DNA from: Nonomuraea coxensis DSM 45129
GTDB taxonomy: Bacteria > Actinomycetota > Actinomycetes > Streptosporangiales > Streptosporangiaceae
DNA: 64,000 nucleotides
Direction: 5' to 3'
Assembly: GCF_019397265.1 (NCBI RefSeq)
Contig: NZ_CP068985.1
Span: 4,878,501 to 4,942,500 of the forward strand
This document shows, in pieces, positions 38,105 through 46,734 of this stretch. Every line of letters begins with the position of its first letter. The stretch's first letter is position 1. Under the pieces are notes generated by a model that saw nothing but the letters and a program-made list of their open reading frames with translations, did no database searches and was not told the origin of the DNA. A program made the position numbers and the translations under genes.

Positions 38105-39523
38105 TCACTCGTGCAGCAAGGTCAGCGCTTTGTCCAGGGCGGGGTCGCGGCCGGCGGCCGCGTCCCGCGGGGTCAGGGGCACGTGGTGGTCGGGCGGCAC
38201 GCCGACCCGGTCGATCACCTCGCGGTCCGGCCCCAGGTGGTGCTTCGAGGGGAAGCTGAGGAGGGTGTTGTTCGCCAGCAGGTACGGCTGCGCCGGCCCC
38301 GAGATCACGCCGGCGGTCCTGGTGCCGACCAGCACCCCGAGGCGCAGGTCCTTGACCGCGGAGCTGAAGTGCTCGCACGCCGAGGCGCAGCCGCGGTCGG
38401 TGAGCGCCACCAGCGGCAGGCCGAGCAGCTCGACGGTGTCGTCGGTCCGCATGGCCGCGCAAACGGCGTCCACGGTGCACTGGTAGGCGGTGACCCTGCC
38501 GTGGCCGAACGCGCTCACCAGCCGCGTCGCCTCCGCCGGGCTGCCGCCGCCGTTGCCGCGCAGGTCCAGCACGACGCCGGACAGGGCCCGGCCGGCGCGC
38601 AGCCTGGCGATCGCCCTGAGCACCCGGTCCGCGGAGTCGGGCGCGAACCCGCGCAGCCGCACGTAGGCGATGTCGTCGTCCAGCAGCTTCGAGGTCACCA
38701 CCCGCAGCGTGGCCGGATCCCGTTCGTGGAGTCCGGGCCTGAGCGTCACGCTCCAGCGGCGGCCGGTGCTCTGCCGCAGGAGCCGCAACCGGACCGGGCG
38801 CGCCTCCGGGTAGGCCGGGTAGAGGGCGGCGATCGCGGCGGTGGCCTTCCCGTCGATGAAGGGCGCCGATCCGTTGACCGACTCGATGACGTCGCCGGGC
38901 CGCAGCCCGGCCGCCCGCGCCGCGCCGCCCTGCACGGCGGTGACGAACAGCGGCGGGAGTGCGGCGCCGGGGTTGCCGTCCACCTGCGGGCCGTTGACGT
39001 TCGCCAGAAGGCCCAGGCCGTAGCCGTCGCCGTCGTAGAAGCCGGGCGGGCGGCCGACGCCGTGCGTCCAGCGGGCGTGGTTGTCGCCGAGCGCGGCCAC
39101 GACGGCTTCGAGGGTGACGGAGGCCAGCTTGTCGCGCAGGTCGGGCACCTGGCCGGTGGTCCTGCGGTAGGCGGCCTCGAAGGCGGCCCAGTCGGCCCTG
39201 CGGTCGCCGGTCAGCGCCGGCATGCCCGCCTCGGGCACGTCGCGGCCGTTGCGGTTGAGCTCCTGGGTCAGCGCGGCGAATCCCGCGCTCAGCAGCGAGC
39301 GGGCGTCCAGCGTGGCGCCGCTGTAGTAGTTGCCGAGGACGCAGAAGTAGGCCTGCTCGATCACGTCGATCGTGGCCGCCGTCTCCGCGCCGGGAGCGCC
39401 CCGGGGCGCCGCGCAGACCGTGGCATCCGCCGTGCTCGCCTCCCCGCGCGGCGGCGCCGGGGCCGTGCAGGCCGCCGCCGCGAAGAGGGCGAGTACGGCG
39501 GCCGCGGTCCTCACGAGGGTCAT
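38105..39523 (-). CDS. S41-family peptidase lipoprotein (C-terminal-processing-type)
   Basis: The ATG at 39523 gives 472 residues with a signal peptide and lipobox FAAAAC. A PDZ-like region follows (FVTAVQGGAARAAGLRPGDVIESVNG), then the S41 core ISYVRLRGF-like DIAYVRLRGFAPDS, GVVLDLRGNGGGSPAEA and the catalytic serine context LTDRGCASACEHFSSAV. A lysine after it in DLRLGVLVGTRTAG is not obvious. The protein acts outside the membrane, possibly processing cell-wall proteins. Its start overlaps the permease stop by 4 bp (ATGA). Confidence 0.85.
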   Translation of the reverse strand: MTLVRTAAAVLALFAAAACTAPAPPRGEASTADATVCAAPRGAPGAETAATIDVIEQAYFCVLGNYYSGATLDARSLLSAGFAALTQELNRNGRDVPEAGMPALTGDRRADWAAFEAAYRRTTGQVPDLRDKLASVTLEAVVAALGDNHARWTHGVGRPPGFYDGDGYGLGLLANVNGPQVDGNPGAALPPLFVTAVQGGAARAAGLRPGDVIESVNGSAPFIDGKATAAIAALYPAYPEARPVRLRLLRQSTGRRWSVTLRPGLHERDPATLRVVTSKLLDDDIAYVRLRGFAPDSADRVLRAIARLRAGRALSGVVLDLRGNGGGSPAEATRLVSAFGHGRVTAYQCTVDAVCAAMRTDDTVELLGLPLVALTDRGCASACEHFSSAVKDLRLGVLVGTRTAGVISGPAQPYLLANNTLLSFPSKHHLGPDREVIDRVGVPPDHHVPLTPRDAAAGRDPALDKALTLLHE

Positions 39524-40563
39524 GACAGGCGCCTGCGGATCCACCAGAAGCAGAGCCACGACAGGCCGAGGGTGAGCAGGGCGTAGATCCCGGTCTCCAT
39601 CCACTGGAAGGGCCAGAACCGCTCCAGGGGCTGGTAGGTGGCCTGCTGCCGGTAGCCGAGCCGGTTGATTTCGGCGATGCAGCCGTCCCCTCCGCCCGCC
39701 GACGGCGCGCAGGGGCCCGACGTGGTGGAGATCTGGACGGCGCCTTCGCCGCCGGCGCCGACCGTGCGTCCGGCCGCGTCGACCAGGTCGGCGGACAGGA
39801 CCCAGGCGCCCGCGTGACCGGGGACGGCCGACTTCAGGCGGATCTCCACGTATCCGCCCCGGTCCCGGTTGACGCCGATGCCGTCCACGTTCGTCTGGCC
39901 GAGCTCGAAGGCCGCGGTGACCGGGGGCATCAGGTGGGGCCGGACCAGCAGCGGCATGGCGAGCTGGAACGCGGCGAAGACGGCCAGCGTGAGGGCCATG
40001 GCGGGCAGCGTGCGGCGCACCAGCATGCCCACGGTCACGCCGAGGACGAAGGTGAAGGCCGCGTACCCCATCGGGGTGATGCCGCGCGCCCCGAACACCA
40101 GGGGAGCCATCAGGGCCAGGTTCTCGGAGGCTGACCTGTCCAGCGGGCCGGACCACCAGGTCACCATGAGGCCGCACAACCCGGCGACGGCCACGGCGGC
40201 CACGCCCATGAGCCCGAGCTTGACCGCCAGCCAGCGGCCCCGGGTGATGCCCTGGTTCCACACCATCAGGTGCGTGCCCGCCTCCAGCTCGCGGGCGACC
40301 AGCGGCGCTCCCCAGAACAGCCCAACGAGGGCGGGCAGGAGCAGCACGACGAGGGTCAGGGCCATGAAGGAGGTCTCGTGGCCGCCGAAGAAGCGGTCGT
40401 AGAAGCGGTCGCAGGAGTCGTCCTGGGTGCAGGCCGCGATCCCGGCGGCGTAGTCGGAGGCCAGGCCGGGGCCGGTCAGGGCCAGGACGACGGCGAGGAC
40501 GACGAGCAGGGCGGCCGTCATGCCGGCCGAGCCGCGGAACTGGCGCCAGGTCAGCCAGATCAT
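39520..40563 (-). CDS. ABC transporter permease
   Basis: The 347-residue protein has about six transmembrane segments: an N-terminal helix after MIWLTWRQFRGS, a large external loop with two cysteines (ACTQDDSCDRFYDRF), further helices from FMALTLVVLLLPALVGLFWG onward, and a C-terminal helix before WWIRRRLS. It is of the type driven by YtrA/GntR-regulated ABC ATPases in actinomycetes. Starts and stops overlap by 4 bp with the ATPase gene before it and the peptidase gene after it. Substrate unknown. Confidence 0.85.
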   Translation of the reverse strand: MIWLTWRQFRGSAGMTAALLVVLAVVLALTGPGLASDYAAGIAACTQDDSCDRFYDRFFGGHETSFMALTLVVLLLPALVGLFWGAPLVARELEAGTHLMVWNQGITRGRWLAVKLGLMGVAAVAVAGLCGLMVTWWSGPLDRSASENLALMAPLVFGARGITPMGYAAFTFVLGVTVGMLVRRTLPAMALTLAVFAAFQLAMPLLVRPHLMPPVTAAFELGQTNVDGIGVNRDRGGYVEIRLKSAVPGHAGAWVLSADLVDAAGRTVGAGGEGAVQISTTSGPCAPSAGGGDGCIAEINRLGYRQQATYQPLERFWPFQWMETGIYALLTLGLSWLCFWWIRRRLS

Positions 40564-41450
40564 CGCCGCACCTCCAGGGCGACCCGCCGGTCCTCGGTGC
40601 GCTTGTCCATGTAGGCGAGGACGAGGTCCTCCAGGGCGAGCGGGGTGACCGTCCAGGCGGGGTCGTGGATCGGGCCGTCGGTGCGGACCACGTACGTGCT
40701 CTGCCGCGCGGTGTGGCGGGCGCTGACCACGTGCTGGTCGCCGGGGAGCCGATCGGGCTCGCGGCGCGGGCCGGTGAGCCGGTGGTGCGTGGCCAGCAGC
40801 CGCTCGACCTCCCCGGCGACCTGGACGCGGGAGTCGACGAGCACGATGAGGAAGTCGCACACCCGTTCCAGGTCGGAGACCAGGTGGGAGGAGAGCACGA
40901 CGCTGAACTCGTGCTCGACCGTGGCCTCCATCAGTCCCTGCAGGAACTCGCGGCGGGCCAGCGGGTCGAGCGAGGCGACCGGTTCGTCGAGGATCAGCAG
41001 CTCGGGCCGCTTGGCGAGGCCCAGGGTGAGGGCGAGCTGGGCCCGCTGGCCGCCCGACAGCCTGCCCGCCCGGTGGGCGGGGTCGAGGCCGAGCCGCGCG
41101 ATCCGGTCACGCGCCAGGGCGGCGTCCCAGCGGGGGTTGAGCCGTTCGCCTAATCGCAGGTGGTCGGCGACGCTCAGCCCGGCGTAGACGGGGGTGTCCT
41201 GGGCGACGAACCCGACCCTGGCGAGCTGCGCGGGGCCGGCCGCGGGACGGCCGCCCAGCACGGTGATGGCGCCCTCCGTCGGCTCCAGCTGGCCGCTGGC
41301 CAGCTTCAGCAGCGTCGTCTTGCCGGCGCCGTTGGGACCGACCAGCCCCACGACGTGGCCGGCGGGGATGCCGACGGTGCACTCGCGCAGCGCCCAGCGC
41401 CTGCCGTATCTCCTGCCCAGTCCCTGGGCGTGCAGGACGGCGTTCGCGCT
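40560..41450 (-). CDS. ABC transporter ATPase with no normal start codon
   Basis: The coding similarity begins at about 41450 with SANAVLHAQGLGRRYGRRWALRE and runs through Walker A GPNGAGKTTLL, Q-loop FVAQDTPVYAG, signature LSGGQRAQLAL and Walker B LLILDEPVASLD. This frame has no ATG, GTG or TTG before an internal GTG at 41351, which would delete the first beta-strands needed for nucleotide binding. AGGAGG precedes the sequence ATAGCG; if a G were restored (ATGAGC), a perfect start would appear here. A one-base deletion, natural or from sequencing, is the likely explanation. It pairs with the permease downstream. Confidence 0.8.
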   Translation of the reverse strand, partial: SANAVLHAQGLGRRYGRRWALRECTVGIPAGHVVGLVGPNGAGKTTLLKLASGQLEPTEGAITVLGGRPAAGPAQLARVGFVAQDTPVYAGLSVADHLRLGERLNPRWDAALARDRIARLGLDPAHRAGRLSGGQRAQLALTLGLAKRPELLILDEPVASLDPLARREFLQGLMEATVEHEFSVVLSSHLVSDLERVCDFLIVLVDSRVQVAGEVERLLATHHRLTGPRREPDRLPGDQHVVSARHTARQSTYVVRTDGPIHDPAWTVTPLALEDLVLAYMDKRTEDRRVALEVRR

Positions 41451-41848
41451 ATGTCCTCCTGAGCGGTGGTACGAAAGGTGGTCATGAAGAGGGCCTCGAT
41501 GCTCTCGTCGTCGAGGCCGGCCCGGCGGGCCTTGTCCAGCCAGCGCCGCAGTTCGAGCCGCAGCGGGCCGTGCGCGGCCAGCGAGGCGTCGGTGAGCGTC
41601 GCCGTCACGAACGTCCCCACCCCCGGCCGGGCGGCGACCAGGCCCTCGTGCTCAAGCTCCCGGTAGGCCTTCAGGACGGTGTTGGCGTTGATCGCCAGCT
41701 GCGCCACGACCTCCTTGACGGTCGGCATCTGGTCACCCTCGCGGAGCACGCCGAGCCGGAGCGCGTGCCGTACTTGCTGGACGAGCTGCAGGTACGGAGA
41801 GACACCCGACCTGCTGTCCAGATGGAACTCGATCACCCTAATCTCCAT
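41306..41848 (-). CDS. GntR/YtrA-family regulator whose frame runs into the ATPase gene
   Basis: The ATG at 41848 opens a YtrA-type GntR regulator: EFHLDSRSGVSPYLQLVQQVRHALRLGVLREGDQMPTVKEVVAQLAINANTVLKAYRELEHEGLVAARPGVGTFV. Members are usually about 120-130 residues and stop just before the ATPase gene. Here the frame continues in an out-of-frame read of the ATPase, reaching 180 residues with an unnatural Ser/Pro/Arg tail after about residue 133. This is the same junction at which the ATPase lacks its start. It likely represses its own operon. Confidence 0.8.
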   Translation of the reverse strand: MEIRVIEFHLDSRSGVSPYLQLVQQVRHALRLGVLREGDQMPTVKEVVAQLAINANTVLKAYRELEHEGLVAARPGVGTFVTATLTDASLAAHGPLRLELRRWLDKARRAGLDDESIEALFMTTFRTTAQEDIARTPSCTPRDWAGDTAGAGRCASAPSASPPATSWGWSVPTAPARRRC

Positions 41849-41852
41849 TTAT

Positions 41853-41871
41853 CTAGCTTGCTAGCACTATA
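41853..41871 (-). promoter_or_regulatory. Promoter and operator of the GntR operon
   Basis: TATAGT (41871-41866 on the minus strand) is a good -10 element. The perfect palindrome CTAGCTTGCTAG (41853-41864) lies at the predicted start site, just 5 bp before the ATG, and is a likely GntR operator. Confidence 0.6.
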
Positions 41872-41926
41872 GAGATTCGGATGTCAGCCGAGCATAAGGA
41901 GCGCCGCGATCGTCCCCCGGCCCTGG

Positions 41927-42649
41927 CTAGCCGACCCCGCTCAGGTCGCGAGCCCTCTCGGGGTGGTCGGGCACCTGCTGCGCGGAGACGTAGGCCGCGT
42001 CGCGGACCTCGTTGAGCCAGCTCGCCGGGGGCAGCCCCGGGATCGGGTGGCGGAGGGGGTTGAAGCGCGTCGGGTGCTCCGCGTCCGTCGACGCCGGCGC
42101 GGACAGGCGCACCTGACCGAACGGCCGCCACGGCCCCGACGGCGCGGCCGCGAGGAGCGCCACGACGAGGGGGCCGTGCTCGACGACCTGGGCGAGCGCG
42201 TCGACCGTGGCGGGCAGCCGCACCGGCGTGTGCAGCAACGCGCCCAGCAGCACCCGCCGCTCGCCCGCCCCGTACGGGAACAGCGAGCTGTAGAGCCCCG
42301 TCCACCGGGTCGCCGGCCGCAGCAGCCGCCGGCCGAGCGGGGTGCGCCCGGTGGTGGCCAGCAGCAGGTCGGCGGTGGTGTCGTCCTGCCGCCAGCGGAG
42401 CGCGAGTCCGAGGATGTCGGGAAGCGGCGGCGGCACGCCGACGGAGCGGGACAGGCGGGCGATGCCCCGCAGGTCCATCCGCCGGTCGAGGAAGGGCACC
42501 CCCCACGGCTCCGGCGTGCCGTGCAGGCGCAGGTGCGCGTCGAGCACGAGCCCGGACGGGTGGAGCGGCCGCCCGTGCCGCAGGCGGGCCGCCGCGCCGA
42601 AGGCCGCGGCCAGTCCCGACCTCGTGAGTGAGGTCAATGGCTGTCCCAT
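41927..42649 (-). CDS. Conserved actinobacterial hypothetical protein
   Basis: The ATG at 42649 with GGGAG upstream gives 240 residues; a TTG at 42730 directly after the previous stop is an alternative. The sequence has LPDILGLALRWRQDDTTADLLLATTGRTPLGRRLL and ends PASWLNEVRDAAYVSAQ. Relatives in Streptomyces are sometimes annotated as phosphodiesterase without clear motifs; I see no catalytic signature. It follows the BBE oxidase gene on the same strand and may belong to its operon. Confidence 0.65.
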   Translation of the reverse strand: MGQPLTSLTRSGLAAAFGAAARLRHGRPLHPSGLVLDAHLRLHGTPEPWGVPFLDRRMDLRGIARLSRSVGVPPPLPDILGLALRWRQDDTTADLLLATTGRTPLGRRLLRPATRWTGLYSSLFPYGAGERRVLLGALLHTPVRLPATVDALAQVVEHGPLVVALLAAAPSGPWRPFGQVRLSAPASTDAEHPTRFNPLRHPIPGLPPASWLNEVRDAAYVSAQQVPDHPERARDLSGVG

Positions 42650-42730
42650 GGGTGCTCCCGAATCGTCGCGCGGTGCGGCGCCGGGGATCGGCGCCCACGG
42701 GTCGGCAGCTACCCCCTGGGCGTCGGGCAA

Positions 42731-44164
42731 TCATCGCGGCGGGATGGTGTGGTTGATCCGGAAGAGGTGGTCCGGGTCGTAGGCCGCCTTCAGCGCGGTC
42801 AGCCGCCGGTGGTTCTCCTCGGTATAGGCGCGGCCGACCCTGCCCGGGGCCGCGTCGTGGTCGAACAGGAACCCCGGGAGCTGGGCGCCGGTGTCCCAGC
42901 GCCGCAGCCGCCGCAGCACCTCGTCGGCGGTCCTGCGCGCCTCGTCGGCCTTGTCGGGCGGGGCGGGGATCCGCAGCCACAGATGGAAGGCCGCGCCCTG
43001 GGTGCTGACCGGGTGCGGCCGGACGGGCGGCCGGTCGAGCGCCCCGCCCAGGTGGCGGAGCTCGATGCCGGGGAACGGCCCGCCGGGCGCCGCCGGGTCG
43101 ATGAACGACACCAGCTCCGCCACGGCCTCCTCGTCCAGCTCGTACGTCAGAGCGCTGCGCAGGTGCACCATCACCGGGTTCCTGGGGTCCTGGTAGACGC
43201 CGGTGATCTCCGTGTACGGCATCGCGCGGCAGGTGTCGCCGCCGGGCCCGAGCGCGCGCAGCGGCTCCACCAGCCGCGCGCCCCGCTCCTCGTCCCCCAT
43301 GCAGACCACCCGGACCAGCACGAGCGAACGGCCCCGGAACTCCTCGGGCAGCTGCGGCGCGTCGGGGAAGCGCATCAGCGTCACCGAGGACGACATCTCC
43401 TCCGGCTGCTCCTTGGCCCACGCCAGGTAGGAGCGGAGCACGTGGGCGGCCTGCCCCGCGTCCTCGACAGGGAAGCGGAGGTCGCCGGCGTAGATCGTGC
43501 GCAGCGGCAGCAGCTCGATCTCGGCGGCGACCACGACGCCGAAGTTGCTCTTGCCGCCCCGCACCGCCCAGAACAGGTCGGGCTCGCTCTCCGGCGAGAC
43601 GGTGCGGAGCCGGCCGTCGGCGGTGACGACGTCGAGCGAGCGGACGTGGCCGGCGGCGAAGCCGTACGTGCGGCAGGCCAGCGGGAGCCCGCCGCCGGTC
43701 AGGTAGCCCATCACCCCGACCTGCTCGGAGGAGCCGCACAGCGGCACGAGACCGTGCTCGGCCGTCGCGGCGAGCACCTCGCCCCACCGCAGGCCGGCGC
43801 CGGTCCGCGCGGTGCCGGCGCCCGGGTCCACCGACAGCTCGCGCAGCCGCCCGGTGGCGATGAACACGGCCCCGTCGGCGGGAACGGACACGCCGTGCCC
43901 GGTCGACTGGACGGCGACCGGCCGCCCGGTGTCGGCGGCGTACCGGACGGCCGCGGCCACGTCATCGGCGTCGGCGGCCTCCACGATCACGTCGGGCCGG
44001 TGCCGCACGGTCAGCAGCCAGCCCGAGCAGGCCGCCTCGAAGCCCTCGTCACCGGGGTGGAGCGCGCGGCCCCGTACGGCCAGGGCGCCGGCGGCCCGGA
44101 CCGTGGTTCTGCCGCCGTCACTCGGGCGGCCGGTCGGGGTCGTCCCTGTGGGGGTGTCATTCAT
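42731..44164 (-). CDS. FAD-binding oxidoreductase, BBE type
   Basis: The 477-residue enzyme has the PCMH FAD-binding fold: VAVQSTGHGVSVPADG, with His90 as the probable covalent flavin ligand, WGEVLAATAEHGLVPLCGSS, VGVMGYLTGGGLPLACRTYG, and the C-terminal YDPDHLFRINHTIPPR. Substrates of this class are sugars or natural-product intermediates. No signal peptide is evident. It diverges from a MarR gene, and two TTGG-N5-CCAA sites lie in between. A related enzyme is at 17693-19033. Confidence 0.88.
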   Translation of the reverse strand: MNDTPTGTTPTGRPSDGGRTTVRAAGALAVRGRALHPGDEGFEAACSGWLLTVRHRPDVIVEAADADDVAAAVRYAADTGRPVAVQSTGHGVSVPADGAVFIATGRLRELSVDPGAGTARTGAGLRWGEVLAATAEHGLVPLCGSSEQVGVMGYLTGGGLPLACRTYGFAAGHVRSLDVVTADGRLRTVSPESEPDLFWAVRGGKSNFGVVVAAEIELLPLRTIYAGDLRFPVEDAGQAAHVLRSYLAWAKEQPEEMSSSVTLMRFPDAPQLPEEFRGRSLVLVRVVCMGDEERGARLVEPLRALGPGGDTCRAMPYTEITGVYQDPRNPVMVHLRSALTYELDEEAVAELVSFIDPAAPGGPFPGIELRHLGGALDRPPVRPHPVSTQGAAFHLWLRIPAPPDKADEARRTADEVLRRLRRWDTGAQLPGFLFDHDAAPGRVGRAYTEENHRRLTALKAAYDPDHLFRINHTIPPR

Positions 44165-44181
44165 GATCCCTCATCAATCCA

Positions 44182-44209
44182 TTGGTCGGTCCAACATTGG
44201 CTGGGCCAA
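44182..44209. promoter_or_regulatory. Two TTGG-N5-CCAA operators
   Basis: TTGGTCGGTCCAA (44182-44194) and TTGGCTGGGCCAA (44197-44209) are direct copies 15 bp apart between the divergent BBE oxidase and MarR genes. They fit a MarR-family operator pair. Confidence 0.68.
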
Positions 44210-44257
44210 CAATACAGATAATCGTGGGTCCGTCCAACGATTGCTAGATTTGCGCTC

Positions 44258-44704
44258 GTGAACATCCCCGAGGAGGCGCCGCCGCGGCGGTTGCGCGGCC
44301 TGCCGAGCCGGCTGGCCAACCAGGCGGCGCTGACGGCCAACCGGATCGTGGACCAGGCGCTCGCCCAGGCCGGCGTCCGGCGCTACCACTACGCCCTGCT
44401 CGCCACGCTGGAGGAGTATGGACCGGCCAGCCAGGCCGGCCTCGTCCGCCGCACCGGCATCGACCGCAGCGACATGGTGGCGGTCGTCAACGACCTCGCC
44501 GAACGGGACTTCCTCAGCCGCGCGCCCGATCCCGAGGACCGCCGGCGCAACGTCGTCACCATCACCCCGGCGGGCCGCACGCAGCTCGCCGAGCTCGACC
44601 GGCTGATCGCCGCCGCCCAGCAGGAGTTCCTCGCCCCGCTGCCCCCCGCCGACCGCGAACACCTGATCGACCTGCTCACCCGCCTGGTCGAGCCGGGCCC
44701 CTGA
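44258..44704 (+). CDS. MarR-family regulator
   Basis: The GTG at 44258 gives 148 residues: SRLANQAALTANRIVDQALAQAGVRRYHYALLATLEEYGPASQAGLVRRTGIDRSDMVAVVNDLAERDFLSRAPDPEDRRRNVVTITPAGR, a complete MarR winged helix with the DxRR wing. TAGATT (44245-44250) lies 7 bp before the GTG and there is no ribosome site, which indicates a leaderless message. It probably represses the divergent BBE oxidase gene. Confidence 0.9.
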   Translation: MNIPEEAPPRRLRGLPSRLANQAALTANRIVDQALAQAGVRRYHYALLATLEEYGPASQAGLVRRTGIDRSDMVAVVNDLAERDFLSRAPDPEDRRRNVVTITPAGRTQLAELDRLIAAAQQEFLAPLPPADREHLIDLLTRLVEPGP

Positions 44705-44830
44705 AGCCGGGCCCCTGACCAGCGGCAAGGAATCGCCAGCATACGGTGATCGGTACGCCCTGCCCGGAGTGGCGCCCGCTCCCGCGCGGTACGACCTGGT
44801 CCTGACACCGGCGAGCTATCGGGGGGAACG

Positions 44831-45646
44831 GTGCGGAGGACCTTGCCGGCCGTGGTGGCGGTGTTCGCGACCGCCCTGGCGCTGACGGGCGGCTGCGGCG
44901 GCGGAACCGGGACGGGCGGCTCGGGAGAGGCCGGACCGGACGCCCCCCGGCAGGCCCGGCCCGTCATCACCCCCGACGAGGACTTCGTCCCGGACGAGGA
45001 CAGCGGCGACCTCCCCGAAGCCACCGCCCAGGTCGGCTTCGACTGCCAGCAGATGTCGAAAAGTCACGACTTCCGGGGCACGGCGGAACGGATGGGCCGC
45101 GCGGCGTCCTCCAGCGACAGCTCACCCGAGACGAAAGCGGTCGCGAAGGTCTGCGAGGCGGCCGCGAAGGCGAACCAGGGGCTGATGGGCGAGGCGCTCG
45201 ACGACGGTCACGAGGCGGAGCGGCTCAGCTCCGCCCTTCCTTCCTCGATGCGCCGGCCGAGCCTGCGGATGCTCAACCACACGCTGCTGGTCGCCGCCGC
45301 CGCCGAGGGCGACCTCGAGACCCTGCGGCGGGCCCGCGCCGCGCTCGAACGGCTCGGCGGGCTCCCGCCGGACTTCCTCAGGGACGCGTGCTCGGTGGCC
45401 GCCGACCCCGCCGCCCTCCCGGAATGCGCGACCCTTCCGCCAGCCCGTACCGACTCCTCACCGTCCTCGTCGTCGTCCTCGTCGTCGTCCTCACCGTCGT
45501 CCTCGTCGTCGAGCGGGCCGGAAGAGCCGGCCGGGCCCGGCACCGGCGGGCCCTCCGAACCGTCCCCCCAGGAACCCGTCGAGCCTCCCGACGGCGGCCC
45601 CGCCGAGCCGGACCACGACGACGGCCCGGCGCCGGACGAGTCGTGA
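44831..45646 (+). CDS. Putative lipoprotein with poly-serine linker
   Basis: The GTG at 44831 (GGGGGGAA upstream) gives 271 residues. A signal peptide ends in the lipobox LTGGC. A helical domain (about residues 75-200) follows, with CEAAAKANQGLMGEALDDG and LLVAAAAEGDLETLRRARAALERLG; the cysteines in FDCQQM and VCEAA may pair. A run of about 20 serines encoded by TCG/TCC repeats precedes a Pro/Glu/Asp-rich acidic tail. No known family. Its stop overlaps the next gene start by 4 bp. Confidence 0.7.
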   Translation: MRRTLPAVVAVFATALALTGGCGGGTGTGGSGEAGPDAPRQARPVITPDEDFVPDEDSGDLPEATAQVGFDCQQMSKSHDFRGTAERMGRAASSSDSSPETKAVAKVCEAAAKANQGLMGEALDDGHEAERLSSALPSSMRRPSLRMLNHTLLVAAAAEGDLETLRRARAALERLGGLPPDFLRDACSVAADPAALPECATLPPARTDSSPSSSSSSSSSSPSSSSSSGPEEPAGPGTGGPSEPSPQEPVEPPDGGPAEPDHDDGPAPDES

Positions 45647-46554
45647 GCGGACCACCGCCCGCGGAAACCCCTGCGGGCGACGGTCCCGCGCCGGGCCAGG
45701 ACCTCACGCGCGTCTGGACCGTCATCACCCACGTCGTGACGCCCACCACGTTCGTCGCGGCCATCATGATGTACATCGGGGCCGTCCGCGCGAACACCAT
45801 GTACGCCCGCCTCGGCGTCGATCAGAGCATGCTGGGCCTGTCGTTCCAGGACTACGTGCTGCGCAGCGTCGCCCTGACGATCGAGCCGCTGATCCTGCTT
45901 TTGGTGGTGGCCCTCATCGCGCCCCCGTTGCACGGGTGGCTGCTGCGGTCCGCGACCAGCCACCCCAAGGCCATGACGCGGGTGATCGCGGTCATGGCCG
46001 TGCTCGGGGCGGTGAGCGTCGCGGTGGGGATCGTGGCCATGGCCGGCTGGCGGAGAATGCCGTTCTACGTCGTGCCCTGCTGCCTGGGGCTCGGCGTCTT
46101 CGTCCTCGTCTACGGCATCTCCCTCCACCAGCGGATCCACCCGCGGCCGGCCAGCTCCCCCACCGACCAGATCCTGCGGCGCACGGTCTGCGTGGCGCTC
46201 CTGCTGGTCCTGCTGCTGTGGGCGGTCACCCTGTACGCGCAGCAACGCGGCGCCGAGGCCGCCCTCCGCTACCGGATGGACCCGGCCGCGATGCCCAGCA
46301 CGGTGGTGTACGCGGCCCGCCGGCTCTACCTGGAGGGCCGCGGAATCGTCGAGACGCCCTTGCCCGACACCACCGCGGAGTACCGCTACCGCTACACCGG
46401 CCTGCGCCTGCTGATCCACTCCAACCAGCGGTACTTCCTCCTGCCCGCCTGCTGGGCGACCGACCCGTGGGCGCGCGCGGTGGTCCTGCCCGCCGACGGC
46501 TCACTACGCCTGGAGTTCTCCGTACGCAAAACTCCACCCGAGTGCCCCGCCTGA
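45643..46554 (+). CDS. Integral membrane protein, unknown function
   Basis: The GTG at 45643 overlaps the preceding stop (GTGA), so translation is coupled. The 303-residue product has four hydrophobic segments: VVTPTTFVAAIMMYIGAV, SVALTIEPLILLLVVALIAPPL, MTRVIAVMAVLGAVSVAVGIVAM and FYVVPCCLGLGVFVLVYGI with a fifth at TVCVALLLVLLLWAVTLYA. An extracytoplasmic C-terminal domain of about 110 residues follows. No family recognised. It probably forms a surface complex with the upstream lipoprotein. Confidence 0.72.
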   Translation: MSGPPPAETPAGDGPAPGQDLTRVWTVITHVVTPTTFVAAIMMYIGAVRANTMYARLGVDQSMLGLSFQDYVLRSVALTIEPLILLLVVALIAPPLHGWLLRSATSHPKAMTRVIAVMAVLGAVSVAVGIVAMAGWRRMPFYVVPCCLGLGVFVLVYGISLHQRIHPRPASSPTDQILRRTVCVALLLVLLLWAVTLYAQQRGAEAALRYRMDPAAMPSTVVYAARRLYLEGRGIVETPLPDTTAEYRYRYTGLRLLIHSNQRYFLLPACWATDPWARAVVLPADGSLRLEFSVRKTPPECPA

Positions 46555-46580
46555 ACACACACCCGAGTGCCGGGCCTCCC

Positions 46581-46652
46581 GACCTGAGCGCCGCCCAAGC
46601 GCCCAACCTGAACTGCGCCCGAGTACCTGACCTGAACTGCGCCCGAGTTCCC
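46581..46652. repeat. 24-bp tandem repeat array
   Basis: Three copies of a 24-bp unit with core CCTGAACTGCGCCCGAGT are arranged head to tail, with degenerate copies on both sides (about 46545-46675). It lies just after the stop of the membrane protein gene and before the convergent MarR gene. Confidence 0.75.
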
Positions 46653-46734
46653 GGCCTCCCGGTCTGAGCGGCGCCCCGCGTGTCCGGGCAGCCCGCCAAG
46701 ACCATCGGCCTGAGCCGCGGCCATAGGCGCGGGA

